From contig PXDP01000189.1 in assembly GCA_003565035.1 (NCBI GenBank), positions 1-33,212 on the forward strand: 33,212 bases of DNA, read 5' to 3'. Position numbers and translations under genes: made by a program. The notes beneath the pieces are model-generated. The model had not been told where the DNA came from. It worked only from the letters and a program-made list of their open reading frames with translations, and searched no databases. This DNA comes from PVC group bacterium. GTDB lineage: Bacteria; Verrucomicrobiota; Kiritimatiellia; SS1-B-03-39; UBA6053. Below, piece by piece: positions 1 to 8,000 of the stretch. Each line of letters begins with the position of its first letter. Position 1 is the first letter of the stretch.

Positions 1-165
1 CGTACGCTCTAGACTAGCTATACGCTGTCGCCATAACCGTACCTTGCGATAGTAATCAGGATGAGGCTGATTGAAAGTCTCTATCTTTCTTTCATAATCC
101 TCTACCTGTCTACATAATGCACGTAGTTGATCTTCAAGTTTTTCTATTTGATCATCAGTTAGCAT
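1..165 (-). CDS. hypothetical protein, truncated by window start
   Basis: Minus-strand ATG at 165-163 opens MLTDDQIEKLEDQLRALCRQVEDYERKIETFNQPHPDYYRKVRLWRQRIASLERT... with no stop before the window edge; charged, helical/coiled-coil-like composition. Confidence 0.6.
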   Translation of the reverse strand, partial: MLTDDQIEKLEDQLRALCRQVEDYERKIETFNQPHPDYYRKVRLWRQRIASLERT

Positions 166-167
166 TA

Positions 168-443
168 TTACTTACCCCCTTTAATTAATGCCACAGTTGC
201 ATCATAACATTTTTCGCAACACATATCTTTATAGATAGCTAATGTTTTATTGTCCACAGAATTATCATGAACTTTAATAATAGCTTCTAAGATATCTGTT
301 ACAGCATCATACTTTTCTAAGACATCATTAAGGATGTCAAACGTTATGTCAACACAGATCTCTCTAGTTTTTGGATTCTCGATAGCTAATAAAGCTTCTT
401 TAAGTTCAGCTAGTTTTTTCTTATCTCTCATTATACTCACCAC
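168..443 (-). CDS. hypothetical protein (~87-91 aa)
   Basis: Supplied ORF. ORF start is GTG at 443; ATG at 431 is an alternative start. AAGGAGG lies just upstream on the minus strand. Confidence 0.65.
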   Translation of the reverse strand: MVSIMRDKKKLAELKEALLAIENPKTREICVDITFDILNDVLEKYDAVTDILEAIIKVHDNSVDNKTLAIYKDMCCEKCYDATVALIKGGK

Positions 444-522
444 CCTCCTTTATAAAACTATATAACTTGTACATATATACAAGCATCAAGAAACACAATG
501 TTGTCAAACCTAACTCGGCCAT
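421..522 (-). CDS. small single-pass membrane peptide (33 aa)
   Basis: Read by eye: MAELGLTTLCFLMLVYMYKLYSFIKEGGEYNER*, preceded by AAAGGAGG; overlaps the next gene's start, consistent with translational coupling. Confidence 0.5.
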   Translation of the reverse strand: MAELGLTTLCFLMLVYMYKLYSFIKEGGEYNER

Positions 523-552
523 TTGACTACTCCTCCTTTATGTTTTGATAAT

Positions 553-561
553 ATTATACCA
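553..561 (-). promoter_or_regulatory. extended -10 promoter element TGGTATAAT
   Basis: Plus strand ATTATACCA reads TGGTATAAT on minus, ~30 nt upstream of the 33-aa ORF start. Confidence 0.5.
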
Positions 562-650
562 CTTTTTAAGAGATTTTGCACCCTTAAATAGTGACACTCA
601 TCCCAAAATATCATGCCAATAGAGCATATCATTTAGCATCATCTCCTTTC

Positions 651-953
651 TTAAAAAACCATCTCATAATCTATATACCTTGCTAGAAACTGTGCTGGTG
701 TCAGGTGTTTACCATCTGCATAGTTAGCACAAACAGCCTGCGCCACCTGATCTTCTGTAATACTATCATCTTCTATTTCCATGTACACTTCCTTAATATA
801 ATTAGCAACTGTAACAATTTCAGAAGGGTTATACTCTCCTTTCGGAGCATAGTTATGTACAAGCTCAATATAATATATATCATGAGCGAAGATATGATGT
901 TTAGATAAAATATTAAAAAGCTCTAAATGTTTGTGTTCAATTTTAAAAGCCAT
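651..953 (-). CDS. hypothetical protein (100 aa)
   Basis: Supplied ORF with ATG start and AAAGGAGG upstream (embedded in the 3' end of the preceding gene). Confidence 0.7.
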   Translation of the reverse strand: MAFKIEHKHLELFNILSKHHIFAHDIYYIELVHNYAPKGEYNPSEIVTVANYIKEVYMEIEDDSITEDQVAQAVCANYADGKHLTPAQFLARYIDYEMVF

Positions 954-1237
954 TACTTATCACCTCCTTTCTTGGTTAAGTCTAGGATCTTAATACGCCC
1001 ACTATCAACAGCATCTTGAATAGATATAGGTGGATATGATAAGGTAAAACATTCATCCCAATAATAATGCTTAATGTCATACACTACAGCTCCTGGTGGA
1101 ATAACTTTATGCTCTTTACAACGCCTAATATAAACAACAGTACCAGCAGGAACATTTATATAATCTTCTTTGCTATTATACATAGTCAAATCCCTAAGAA
1201 GTTCTGCATGCTGAATAGCTCGTTTACTTGTCAGCAT
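953..1237 (-). CDS. hypothetical protein (94 aa) with C-terminal ILDLTKKGG tail
   Basis: Supplied ORF; shares its C-terminal tail with the two upstream neighbours; Shine-Dalgarno upstream. Confidence 0.7.
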   Translation of the reverse strand: MLTSKRAIQHAELLRDLTMYNSKEDYINVPAGTVVYIRRCKEHKVIPPGAVVYDIKHYYWDECFTLSYPPISIQDAVDSGRIKILDLTKKGGDK

Positions 1238-1239
1238 TC

Positions 1240-1509
1240 TTAATCTCCTCCCTTCTTAGTTAAGTCTAGGATCTCAAAAATCTTCGAGTAATCCTCATCA
1301 ATATCAACGATCGCATCATACTGACTATCTTCAACATATGCACGAAGACACCACAGATTCTCTATAAGAGGAGAAGTTACTAGAAGCAGCACATCTCCAT
1401 GATCAAAGAGCTCATAAGAAGCATCATTAACATCCTGATAATTCCACAACCTTACCGCAGCCAATAGTCTTACGACATAAATACCCTTATCTAACGAACT
1501 CACTTTCAT
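1240..1509 (-). CDS. hypothetical protein (89 aa), tandem paralogue A
   Basis: MKVSSLDKGIYVVRLL...DYSKIFEILDLTKKGGD; near-identical N- and C-termini to the 1506-1781 product; ATGA start/stop overlap with that gene. Confidence 0.8.
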   Translation of the reverse strand: MKVSSLDKGIYVVRLLAAVRLWNYQDVNDASYELFDHGDVLLLVTSPLIENLWCLRAYVEDSQYDAIVDIDEDYSKIFEILDLTKKGGD

Positions 1510-1781
1510 GATCTCTCTCCTTTCTTGGTTAAGTCTAGGATCTCAAAAATCTTCGAGTAATCGTCCTTACCTTCAAAAACCTCGCGATGCTCCACATCAT
1601 CAACATGTGCTGAAAGATAATAGACAACATCCATATAATAAGAAGACCGTATCAAAAGTAAGACATCTCCTGGTTTAAATAATTTATAAACAATAGGGGT
1701 TTTACCACTATGATTATGCAGAGTGCGGGACGATAATAGCCTTACGACATAAGTACCCTTATCTAACGAACTCACTTTCAT
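1506..1781 (-). CDS. hypothetical protein (91 aa), tandem paralogue B
   Basis: MKVSSLDKGTYVVRLL...DYSKIFEILDLTKKGERS; paralogue of 1240-1509. Confidence 0.8.
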   Translation of the reverse strand: MKVSSLDKGTYVVRLLSSRTLHNHSGKTPIVYKLFKPGDVLLLIRSSYYMDVVYYLSAHVDDVEHREVFEGKDDYSKIFEILDLTKKGERS

Positions 1782-2040
1782 GATCTCTCTCCTCTTCTTC
1801 GATGATGTCCTTTATGATATCATTCTCGGCAACAGGTGCTGAGGCGTCGTACTCTGCTCTTTTCTTTTGTGTCAACATACGCAGATGCTGCTGTACAATC
1901 CGCGCCATAAACAGATCATGCTGCCCTTTCTTCTTGAGATATTTGAGTGCCTTCTGCACCTCAGGGTCAGACTGAACGATCTTCTCTCGTTCCTCCATGC
2001 TAAACATGTAGATTACAGGGTTAACTCTAGCTTCTTCCAT
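1759..2040 (-). CDS. hypothetical charged/helical protein (93 aa)
   Basis: Supplied ORF; ATG preceded by AAAGGA on minus; overlaps the next gene by 23 nt. Confidence 0.65.
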   Translation of the reverse strand: MEEARVNPVIYMFSMEEREKIVQSDPEVQKALKYLKKKGQHDLFMARIVQQHLRMLTQKKRAEYDASAPVAENDIIKDIIEEEERDHESEFVR

Positions 2041-2398
2041 ACAAAAATCACATCCTTTCTTATGTACGGATAGGGGAACGGCAATAGGCCTTGTTCCCCA
2101 AGCAAACTATGCTCGGTATAAAATAAGAGGCGTATATAATCGCCCCTCATCATGCTACTACATACGAGCATATGCCTGTAGTAACAACAGCTGACTAAAT
2201 CAGCCAATGAGACTAAACCTCAGTGACATTCGCATCACTCCTTTCTGCTACTATCGTAGCTATCACTGGATAGTCTCCTACCCGCCCCCTGATAGGCAGG
2301 ATACCCATGCGCCCCCTAGAACACGGGTACGTAGGTTAATACCTACTCTCTATCTACTACCACACTGCTAGAGTGTTGTAATAAACAGAGAGTAAGGA
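2041..2398 (-). other. hairpin-dense intergenic region (possible structured leader/ncRNA; strand uncertain)
   Basis: At least eight inverted repeats by eye, including ggggaac(2073-2079)/gttcccc(2093-2099), tactaca/tgtagta, gctga/tcagc, gctac-tatc-gtagc, ctatc-actg-gatag, gtaggt-taat-acctac, acact-gctag-agtgt and outer actctct/agagagt. Confidence 0.4.
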
Positions 2399-2605
2399 TT
2401 ACTCCTTACCCTTCGCCAAATCTTTTGCTGTATTATAAATGTCACGAGCTCTTTGATCAAACTCCTCGTCAGTGAAGCCGAAAGACTTAAACACTTCACG
2501 AGCGTTAGCATGATCACTTGCTGTACCACAAAACATCTCGTCATAACAAGCCTCTAACTCATTAACAAAATATCTAGCTAACTGAGCTATTATATCATTA
2601 TCCAC
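2399..2605 (-). CDS. hypothetical acidic helical protein (68 aa)
   Basis: Supplied ORF; AAAGGAGG upstream of the ATG on minus. Confidence 0.7.
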   Translation of the reverse strand: MDNDIIAQLARYFVNELEACYDEMFCGTASDHANAREVFKSFGFTDEEFDQRARDIYNTAKDLAKGKE

Positions 2606-2763
2606 AAGCGTACCTCCTTTCTAGTTAAAGTTTAAACCTTAACTGTATACACATGGACCTATATCAGCAGTTTTATGGCATGCTAAGGCCAAGCTTCTTA
2701 AGGTCGGAAGCTATCGCAAACCTTCCTCCCCAGCACAGACAAATTTTTTTCTCTGTACTACTA

Positions 2764-2783
2764 TAAAGAAAAATTTTTCTTTA
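2764..2783. terminator. perfect 20-nt palindrome TAAAGAAAAATTTTTCTTTA (possible bidirectional terminator or protein-binding site)
   Basis: Self-complementary by inspection; lies between two minus-strand ORFs. Confidence 0.35.
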
Positions 2784-2797
2784 CAGTTAATTACTCC

Positions 2798-2920
2798 TTA
2801 CTTCTTCTTGCGAAAAAAGCATAAGACTGACATGACCATGTAGTAAACAACACTAATGGTTATAATGACAACTATGCTAACAACTATGAAGACTATTAAG
2901 GCTACAGGTAATGTAGGCAT
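2798..2920 (-). CDS. small membrane peptide (40 aa)
   Basis: Read by eye: MPTLPVALIVFIVVSIVVIITISVVYYMVMSVLCFFRKKK*, preceded by AAAGGAGGAG; strongly hydrophobic with a basic C-terminus. Confidence 0.6.
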   Translation of the reverse strand: MPTLPVALIVFIVVSIVVIITISVVYYMVMSVLCFFRKKK

Positions 2921-2957
2921 ATAACATCTCCTCCTTTCATATGTATATGTATATATG

Positions 2958-3572
2958 TTAGTCGTGTTTGTATATAGCTACGATGTTGCCACGAAACTGT
3001 GGTGAGTTGTTAAAGTTACCGTGATTAACATAACCATTTGCTTCTTTCGTAAATGCTTGGCTATCTATGACAAACTCAATGACACTAGTGTCCCATCGTT
3101 GCTCACAACCATTATTAGTATGTTTGTCTGCTTTCGCCTCTACTTTAACTACGTGCAGGACTATGCCTGTATCTAAATGAAAGCTATATTTGGAACCAAT
3201 AGGCCCGAAATACGAGCCTAAGGCAACTCCGATGAAGTCATCTTCCCATAGGAAGCCATCTTTAATAGTAATGTTTCCGCTTTCGTGTATATAACGCCAT
3301 TGTTTGCTGTTTCTAGCGGTAATCATTCGATAATCCATATATGTCTTTACATTTGATGAGTTGCAGACTGCTATTTCTTGCAACACTATTTCTTCTTCTA
3401 TCGGAAATTCCGTTACAAGTTCGTTGTTAGTATTAGTAGTGGTAGTGTACGTGATCACCTCCATCTCCATCTCTGATACCTGTACCATAAACCATATCAT
3501 AAAAGCTAACCATATAATGAATATAATAAATGTTAATAGAAATAAATTCTTACTACCTTTATATCTTTTCAT
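2958..3572 (-). CDS. N-terminally membrane-anchored protein (204 aa)
   Basis: N-terminal KR-rich segment followed by LFLLTFIIFIIWLAFMIWFMV hydrophobic helix, then a soluble domain; AAGAAAGGAGG upstream. Confidence 0.75.
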   Translation of the reverse strand: MKRYKGSKNLFLLTFIIFIIWLAFMIWFMVQVSEMEMEVITYTTTTNTNNELVTEFPIEEEIVLQEIAVCNSSNVKTYMDYRMITARNSKQWRYIHESGNITIKDGFLWEDDFIGVALGSYFGPIGSKYSFHLDTGIVLHVVKVEAKADKHTNNGCEQRWDTSVIEFVIDSQAFTKEANGYVNHGNFNNSPQFRGNIVAIYKHD

Positions 3573-3594
3573 ATTATCACCTCCTTTCTTAATT

Positions 3595-3603
3595 ATTATA
3601 TCA
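3595..3603 (-). promoter_or_regulatory. extended -10 promoter element TGATATAAT
   Basis: Minus-strand TGATATAAT immediately upstream of the SD and start of 2958-3572. Confidence 0.5.
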
Positions 3604-3646
3604 GTAAATATATAGGTAAATATATAGGTAAATATATATAGGTAAA
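3604..3646. repeat. 12-bp tandem repeat GTAAATATATAG, ~3.5 copies
   Basis: GTAAATATATAG at 3604 and 3616, GTAAATATATATAG at 3628, GTAAA at 3642; abuts the 3595-3603 promoter element. Confidence 0.85.
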
Positions 3647-3697
3647 CATGGTGTACAAATGGTTTACATGTTGAAGAGAGGGTTTACACTTTTAGAC

Positions 3698-3893
3698 TGA
3701 CTTTTTTTGTGGTCAGTAGATTTGAGGGGTAGGTAAATTGGGGGTAAAAAAAGAGGCCTATGACCACAACTCTGTGGCCTAGTGCTTTTTGCCCTTTATT
3801 ATCATTGACTCCTTTTGTGGTCATTTAAAAAAAAGTTTTTCTATAATATACTTTCCTCCTAGAATAAAAAAGGTAATGACCAGGACACTGGTC
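3698..3893. repeat. alternating GGTCA/TGACC repeat cluster
   Basis: 18-bp near-identical copies TGACTTTTTTTGTGGTCA (3698-3715) and TGACTCCTTTTGTGGTCA (3806-3823); inverted TGACCACAA at 3761-3769; hairpin GACCAG-GACA-CTGGTC at 3878-3893. Confidence 0.7.
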
Positions 3894-4024
3894 GAGTCAG
3901 AGAAACTTTACACTTCTCCATCCGTTAAAGTGGGGTGTGTTAGGGTAGATTAGATGTGAATTATAGGGGAGAGAACTAGAACTCTCACCAAGACATCTCA
4001 CTCACGCCACACTCACCCACTTGG

Positions 4025-4282
4025 TTATCGAGTTAGGAAGAGGGAGGGAGGGAAGGGAAGGGTGGATTGTGTTAGTTTCTGGAACGCAGTACTAGGTTCA
4101 GTGCCCGATACTTTTTCCACAAACAATAAACGAGGATGATCCCAATGTGAATCTCCTCTATGCTTCTCATCAATTATATTATTTAGTTCTTCACCATAAT
4201 CAATGAAAAGTTTTGATGTAGTGTAATACTCACCGTTAGTATAGTCAGTATACACTTCGTAAGATGTTTTCATCTTCATCAC
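4025..4282 (-). CDS. hypothetical protein (~85 aa)
   Basis: Supplied ORF; upstream CTTAACTAGAAAGGAGTGATG leader resembles that of other minus-strand genes here. Confidence 0.6.
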   Translation of the reverse strand: MMKMKTSYEVYTDYTNGEYYTTSKLFIDYGEELNNIIDEKHRGDSHWDHPRLLFVEKVSGTEPSTAFQKLTQSTLPFPPSLFLTR

Positions 4283-4320
4283 TCCTTTCTAGTTAAGTTT
4301 AGAGACATTCTAGGTCTGTA

Positions 4321-4365
4321 AGATCACCAAGAGTAGGTAGATAGAGATAGATCACCAAGAGTAGG
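4321..4365. repeat. 17-bp direct repeat AGATCACCAAGAGTAGG, two copies 28 bp apart
   Basis: Exact copies at 4321-4337 and 4349-4365, upstream of minus-strand gene 4025-4282. Confidence 0.85.
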
Positions 4366-4572
4366 AAAGCGCTTTAAGTAAAGCACCGAGATTTTACACG
4401 GCTACTGTTCCGGCACACCCCTCTAGCAAAAAACCAGAGAGACTTCATCGGGTCTGTCCTGCGCATGCTGTCCTTTCTTCTAGTGTTCTACCGCGTCCAA
4501 TTCTACTGAGGGTCAACTAAGAGTGCGGGATTAGAGCTTTTTCAGGTGTCAGGATGAGGATAATAATGATTG

Positions 4573-4665
4573 TTAGGCTAAAGATGAGAATGCAATATAG
4601 GTATAAATAGCCATAACTAAGACAAAGAATAGATTGTCTTTGATAAATAGTATAAATTGTTTCAT
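4573..4665 (-). CDS. small membrane peptide (30 aa)
   Basis: MKQFILFIKDNLFFVLVMAIYTYIAFSSLA*; ATG at 4665 preceded by AAGAAAGGAG. The longer supplied ORF 4573-4902 reads through simple repeats and is unlikely to be the real start. Confidence 0.55.
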   Translation of the reverse strand: MKQFILFIKDNLFFVLVMAIYTYIAFSSLA

Positions 4666-4698
4666 AGTTAATTCTCCTTTCTTATGTATATAATATAT

Positions 4699-4787
4699 AT
4701 AATGTAATGTAATGTAATGTAATAGATATGTAATAGATATGTGATAAACAAGATGTGTGAGATGTGTGAGATGTGTGAGATGTGTGA
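4699..4787. repeat. short tandem repeats: ATGTA-type 5-mers, 11-bp TATGTAATAGA x2, 9-bp GATGTGTGA x4
   Basis: GATGTGTGA x4 at 4752-4787; taatgtaatgtaatgtaatg and tatgtaatagatatgtaatagatatg just upstream. Confidence 0.85.
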
Positions 4788-4972
4788 GCACCACCACACC
4801 ACCACAATAACCCCCAAACCCTATCATAACAATATACATACATACCCTACATACAATATACATACATATATACCCTATTGGGTAATACATACATATATAC
4901 ATATTCAGTACACCCCTCTCGTAAATTTTTAAAAATATGAAAAGCGCCCCCCTTTCAAAAGTGCCATAAATT

Positions 4973-4981
4973 TGCTATACT
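4973..4981 (+). promoter_or_regulatory. extended -10-like element TGCTATACT upstream of the giant gene
   Basis: TGCTATACT ~40 nt before the ATG at 5023; TTTCAA at a 17-nt spacing is a weak -35. Confidence 0.45.
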
Positions 4982-5022
4982 AAATATTAAGTAGGGCAAC
5001 CCCTATATAAGGAGGAGAATTA

Positions 5023-8000
5023 ATGGACGAGAAACGATTTGATCTAGAGGACAAGCCAAGAGCTTCAAGCATGCTTGACGACGAGATACGCAGATTAAAA
5101 GAGCAAAACACTTATGATGATAGTGTTAAGACAGCACAAGAAGAAGCAGCCGAAGCGTTCGTGTTAAATGTCACGCCACAAGAAGCCGGGCCTTTAGAAA
5201 GAAAGCAGGTCATAACAGATGACATTGCCAAACAGTTCCATACAATCAAACAAGAGTTCGGATCATACACTAATTATTACAAACAGAACAACAATCAGCA
5301 CTTCCCTGGATACGAAGCGATAGGAGCGGAGTATTTAAATAAGGAACATAAAGACAGGGAGTATGCGGAGTATGTAGAGACAGGCATCATTACCGAGGAG
5401 GAGTTTTTACGTAAGCACTACGTAGGAGACATATTGAAAGATGCGGGACATAATGTAACAAGTCGCGCATACTGGTATAACAAACTAATGAGTGGAGACG
5501 GCACATCACCGCTAACGAACAAATACACGATGCACAAAGCCTATGAGGTAGCAAGAGGAATGTACGAAGCACAAAGTATAGCGCAAGCTCACAAACGTGC
5601 CCAAGAAGGAACGCTTGAGCTTTCGGCAGAGTCGCTATTCGGAGAGAAGATAACTGGCGAGGACTTCGCTAGGTTATTTGGCGTGCCAGAAGGTTCGGAC
5701 CCCGATGAGCTTCTTCGCAGTTACAAGCAGCTAGGATATATAGCAACGGAGATGGAAGAGGCGATAGCGCCGATACTGCAGGACGCTGACGGAACGGTTT
5801 ACGGGTATTTGCACAGATCAGGTGTCTTGTACTCAGTAGGTGAGGACGATGAGGCATATCGCGCTATGTACGATGAGGCAAATAACGTACAGTACTTAAG
5901 AGCACAAGGCGGGGAAATACGCGGCGGGCTTGTAACATTCGCCGACTCGCTACTAGCAGGCGCGGTGAACTTCGTCGGAACATTAGGACAGATAATTGGA
6001 ACAGGTGTGTGGGGGATAGGTTCATTAGCCGTAGAGGCTGCCGATAAGGAGAAGTCGCTAGGCGAAGGGTTCATGAACGCGTACAGCGTCATAGAAGCGT
6101 TCAAACATGGTGAGGACTTACACCGCCTTACATCGAGTAAATTCGTGGACTTATCAGGGGAATGGAACGCGATGCGTGTAGCTGATGGGATAGCGGGACT
6201 AGTAGGTACGGTGGCAGGTATGAAAGCGACGTTTGGAGCAAGTGCTGCGTTAAATGCGGCATCGAGAGGCGCTATAGCTGCAGGAAAAGGTGCAGGTGTA
6301 AAGCACCTGGCGTGGAGCGGTGCGCAGAAAGCGTCGAACGTTACGATGAAAATGACGGGGATATACTCAGGTCGTTGGGGCGGCGTATCACCATCGCAGG
6401 TTATGAACAACCCGCAGATGATGGGGTTGCAAACAGCTAAGGGTGCGCTTGCTAAGAAAGGCGGCGTAGCTACAGCTAAAAGCGCTACTGAGCTTTTGAC
6501 GCAGGTAAGAACAGCCTCGGCGAAAAATCACGTAGCGTTGATAAGCACATACGGTGCTAAGGACTTTATCGACAACGCTGGGTACATGCTGATGCGTGCG
6601 GACTTAGACGATTCGTTCGCGGCAACATTCGGTGATACCGAAGAAGAGCAAAGAAGTGAAATATATAGAAGAGCGGCAGGAGTTGCGATATTCAACATGG
6701 GGGTTTCAGCAATATTTACAGGTGGGATTGACGACTCACCATCACGACGTATGGCGCTATTCGCTGGTGGAAGAGCACAGACAGATAAGGCAGCTACTAA
6801 GATTCTAAGTAAATACGTTAGCGGCGAGCGCTGGCGATTGTTCGCTGACTTCGGCGCTGACTCGATCGACAACATCGTAACGATGACACTTAATCAGGCT
6901 GTAAAGCAAGAGGGTGAAGGTAGCCCAGAAGCGTTTATAAGGAGTTTAAATCCTCATACCATCGGTATGGGTTTGTATATGGCGGGGGTAACTGCTAAAG
7001 GGTCGCAACGTTTTGCCTTAGAGGCTGGCGGTGCTACGCTAGGAAGAACGAAAAAAGAGATCGACAACTATATAGATGGACGGATCAACAGCGCTAAGAC
7101 ACCGGAAGAGCGAAGCTCATTTAATACAATCAAACAAGAGTTGCAGAAAACATACCAAGATGTGTTATCTGGTAAAGAGGTAACTATCGGAAGCGATACG
7201 TTCAAGCACGTTGATGATAAAGGCGAGCCGATAAAAGACATGACTATCCACGCGTCTATCGCGTATGTCAGGCAAGCGGAAACTCTGTTCCGCGCTGAGG
7301 AGATGAGGGGTTTTGTAAACAAAGGTCTTGATGATGTACGTCTTGCAGTGTTTAGAGAACTGGATGAGACTACCACTAGAAACCTCTTAGCTGTTGAGCG
7401 TGACTTAGCAACGATGACAAAAGGCATCTTAGGTGAAGGCGCTAAGCCGTACTTCAGAGAGATGTTCAAAAACATAGCCTCAGGTGGAACACGGACAAGT
7501 AACAGAAAGATGATAAGCAACATTCAAAACACGCTTAAAATAAGTAACGAGGCTGTTTTCTCAGCAGCGTTTGGGGATATAACACGAGATGTAACACCTA
7601 CGGACTTAGGTAAAGCGCTTGACGCAGGAGACACGCAACGTCTTACTAACGGGATGGAAGGTGTTCGTTTGAATACTGACATACCTGAAGGAGAATTATT
7701 AGCGACTGTTATTAAGCATTTGTTTCCAGAAGCTGATGTACGCGTTGAGGTCTTAGAAGATAAGACGTACTTAGGTGTTGCGGATTATTCGCTTCACGCC
7801 AGAGCTGACATTCTAAACAGAGTGCGCGACATTGCGCTTGAGGTAAACTCACTTAGAGGGGCAACACCTGAGCTTGACTTAAGAAAAACACTACAGAGTA
7901 TGTACGAAAGAAGATATGGCGAAGACGCTACATCAAAATCACCTATCGACGCGAGAGCTGCTAATATGCGGGATTTAATACAAGCGTTGGTAGATTCGAA

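Noticed and set aside
2013-2207. Minus-strand 64-aa ORF across the hairpin region
   Set aside because: TTG start without an SD, overlaps the well-supported 1759-2040 gene start, and covers hairpins that better fit a structured non-coding role; not fully excluded.
2041-2398. tRNA cluster in the hairpin-dense region
   Set aside because: No T-loop GGTTCGAATCC-like sequence, no cloverleaf spacing and no acceptor stem/CCA context could be found by eye.
705-3615. Plus-strand ORFs 705-908, 1867-2073 and 3361-3615
   Set aside because: Antisense to SD-led minus-strand genes; no ribosome-binding sites or recognisable protein features.
3604-4365. CRISPR array
   Set aside because: Repeats are too short, too few and irregularly spaced; no spacer-like unit structure and no cas genes.
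4741-4932. Plus-strand ORF MINKMCEMCEMCEMCEHHHTTT... and the N-terminal part of minus ORF 4573-4902
   Set aside because: Translation of simple tandem repeats; only the SD-preceded 30-aa C-terminal part (4573-4665, minus) looks real.
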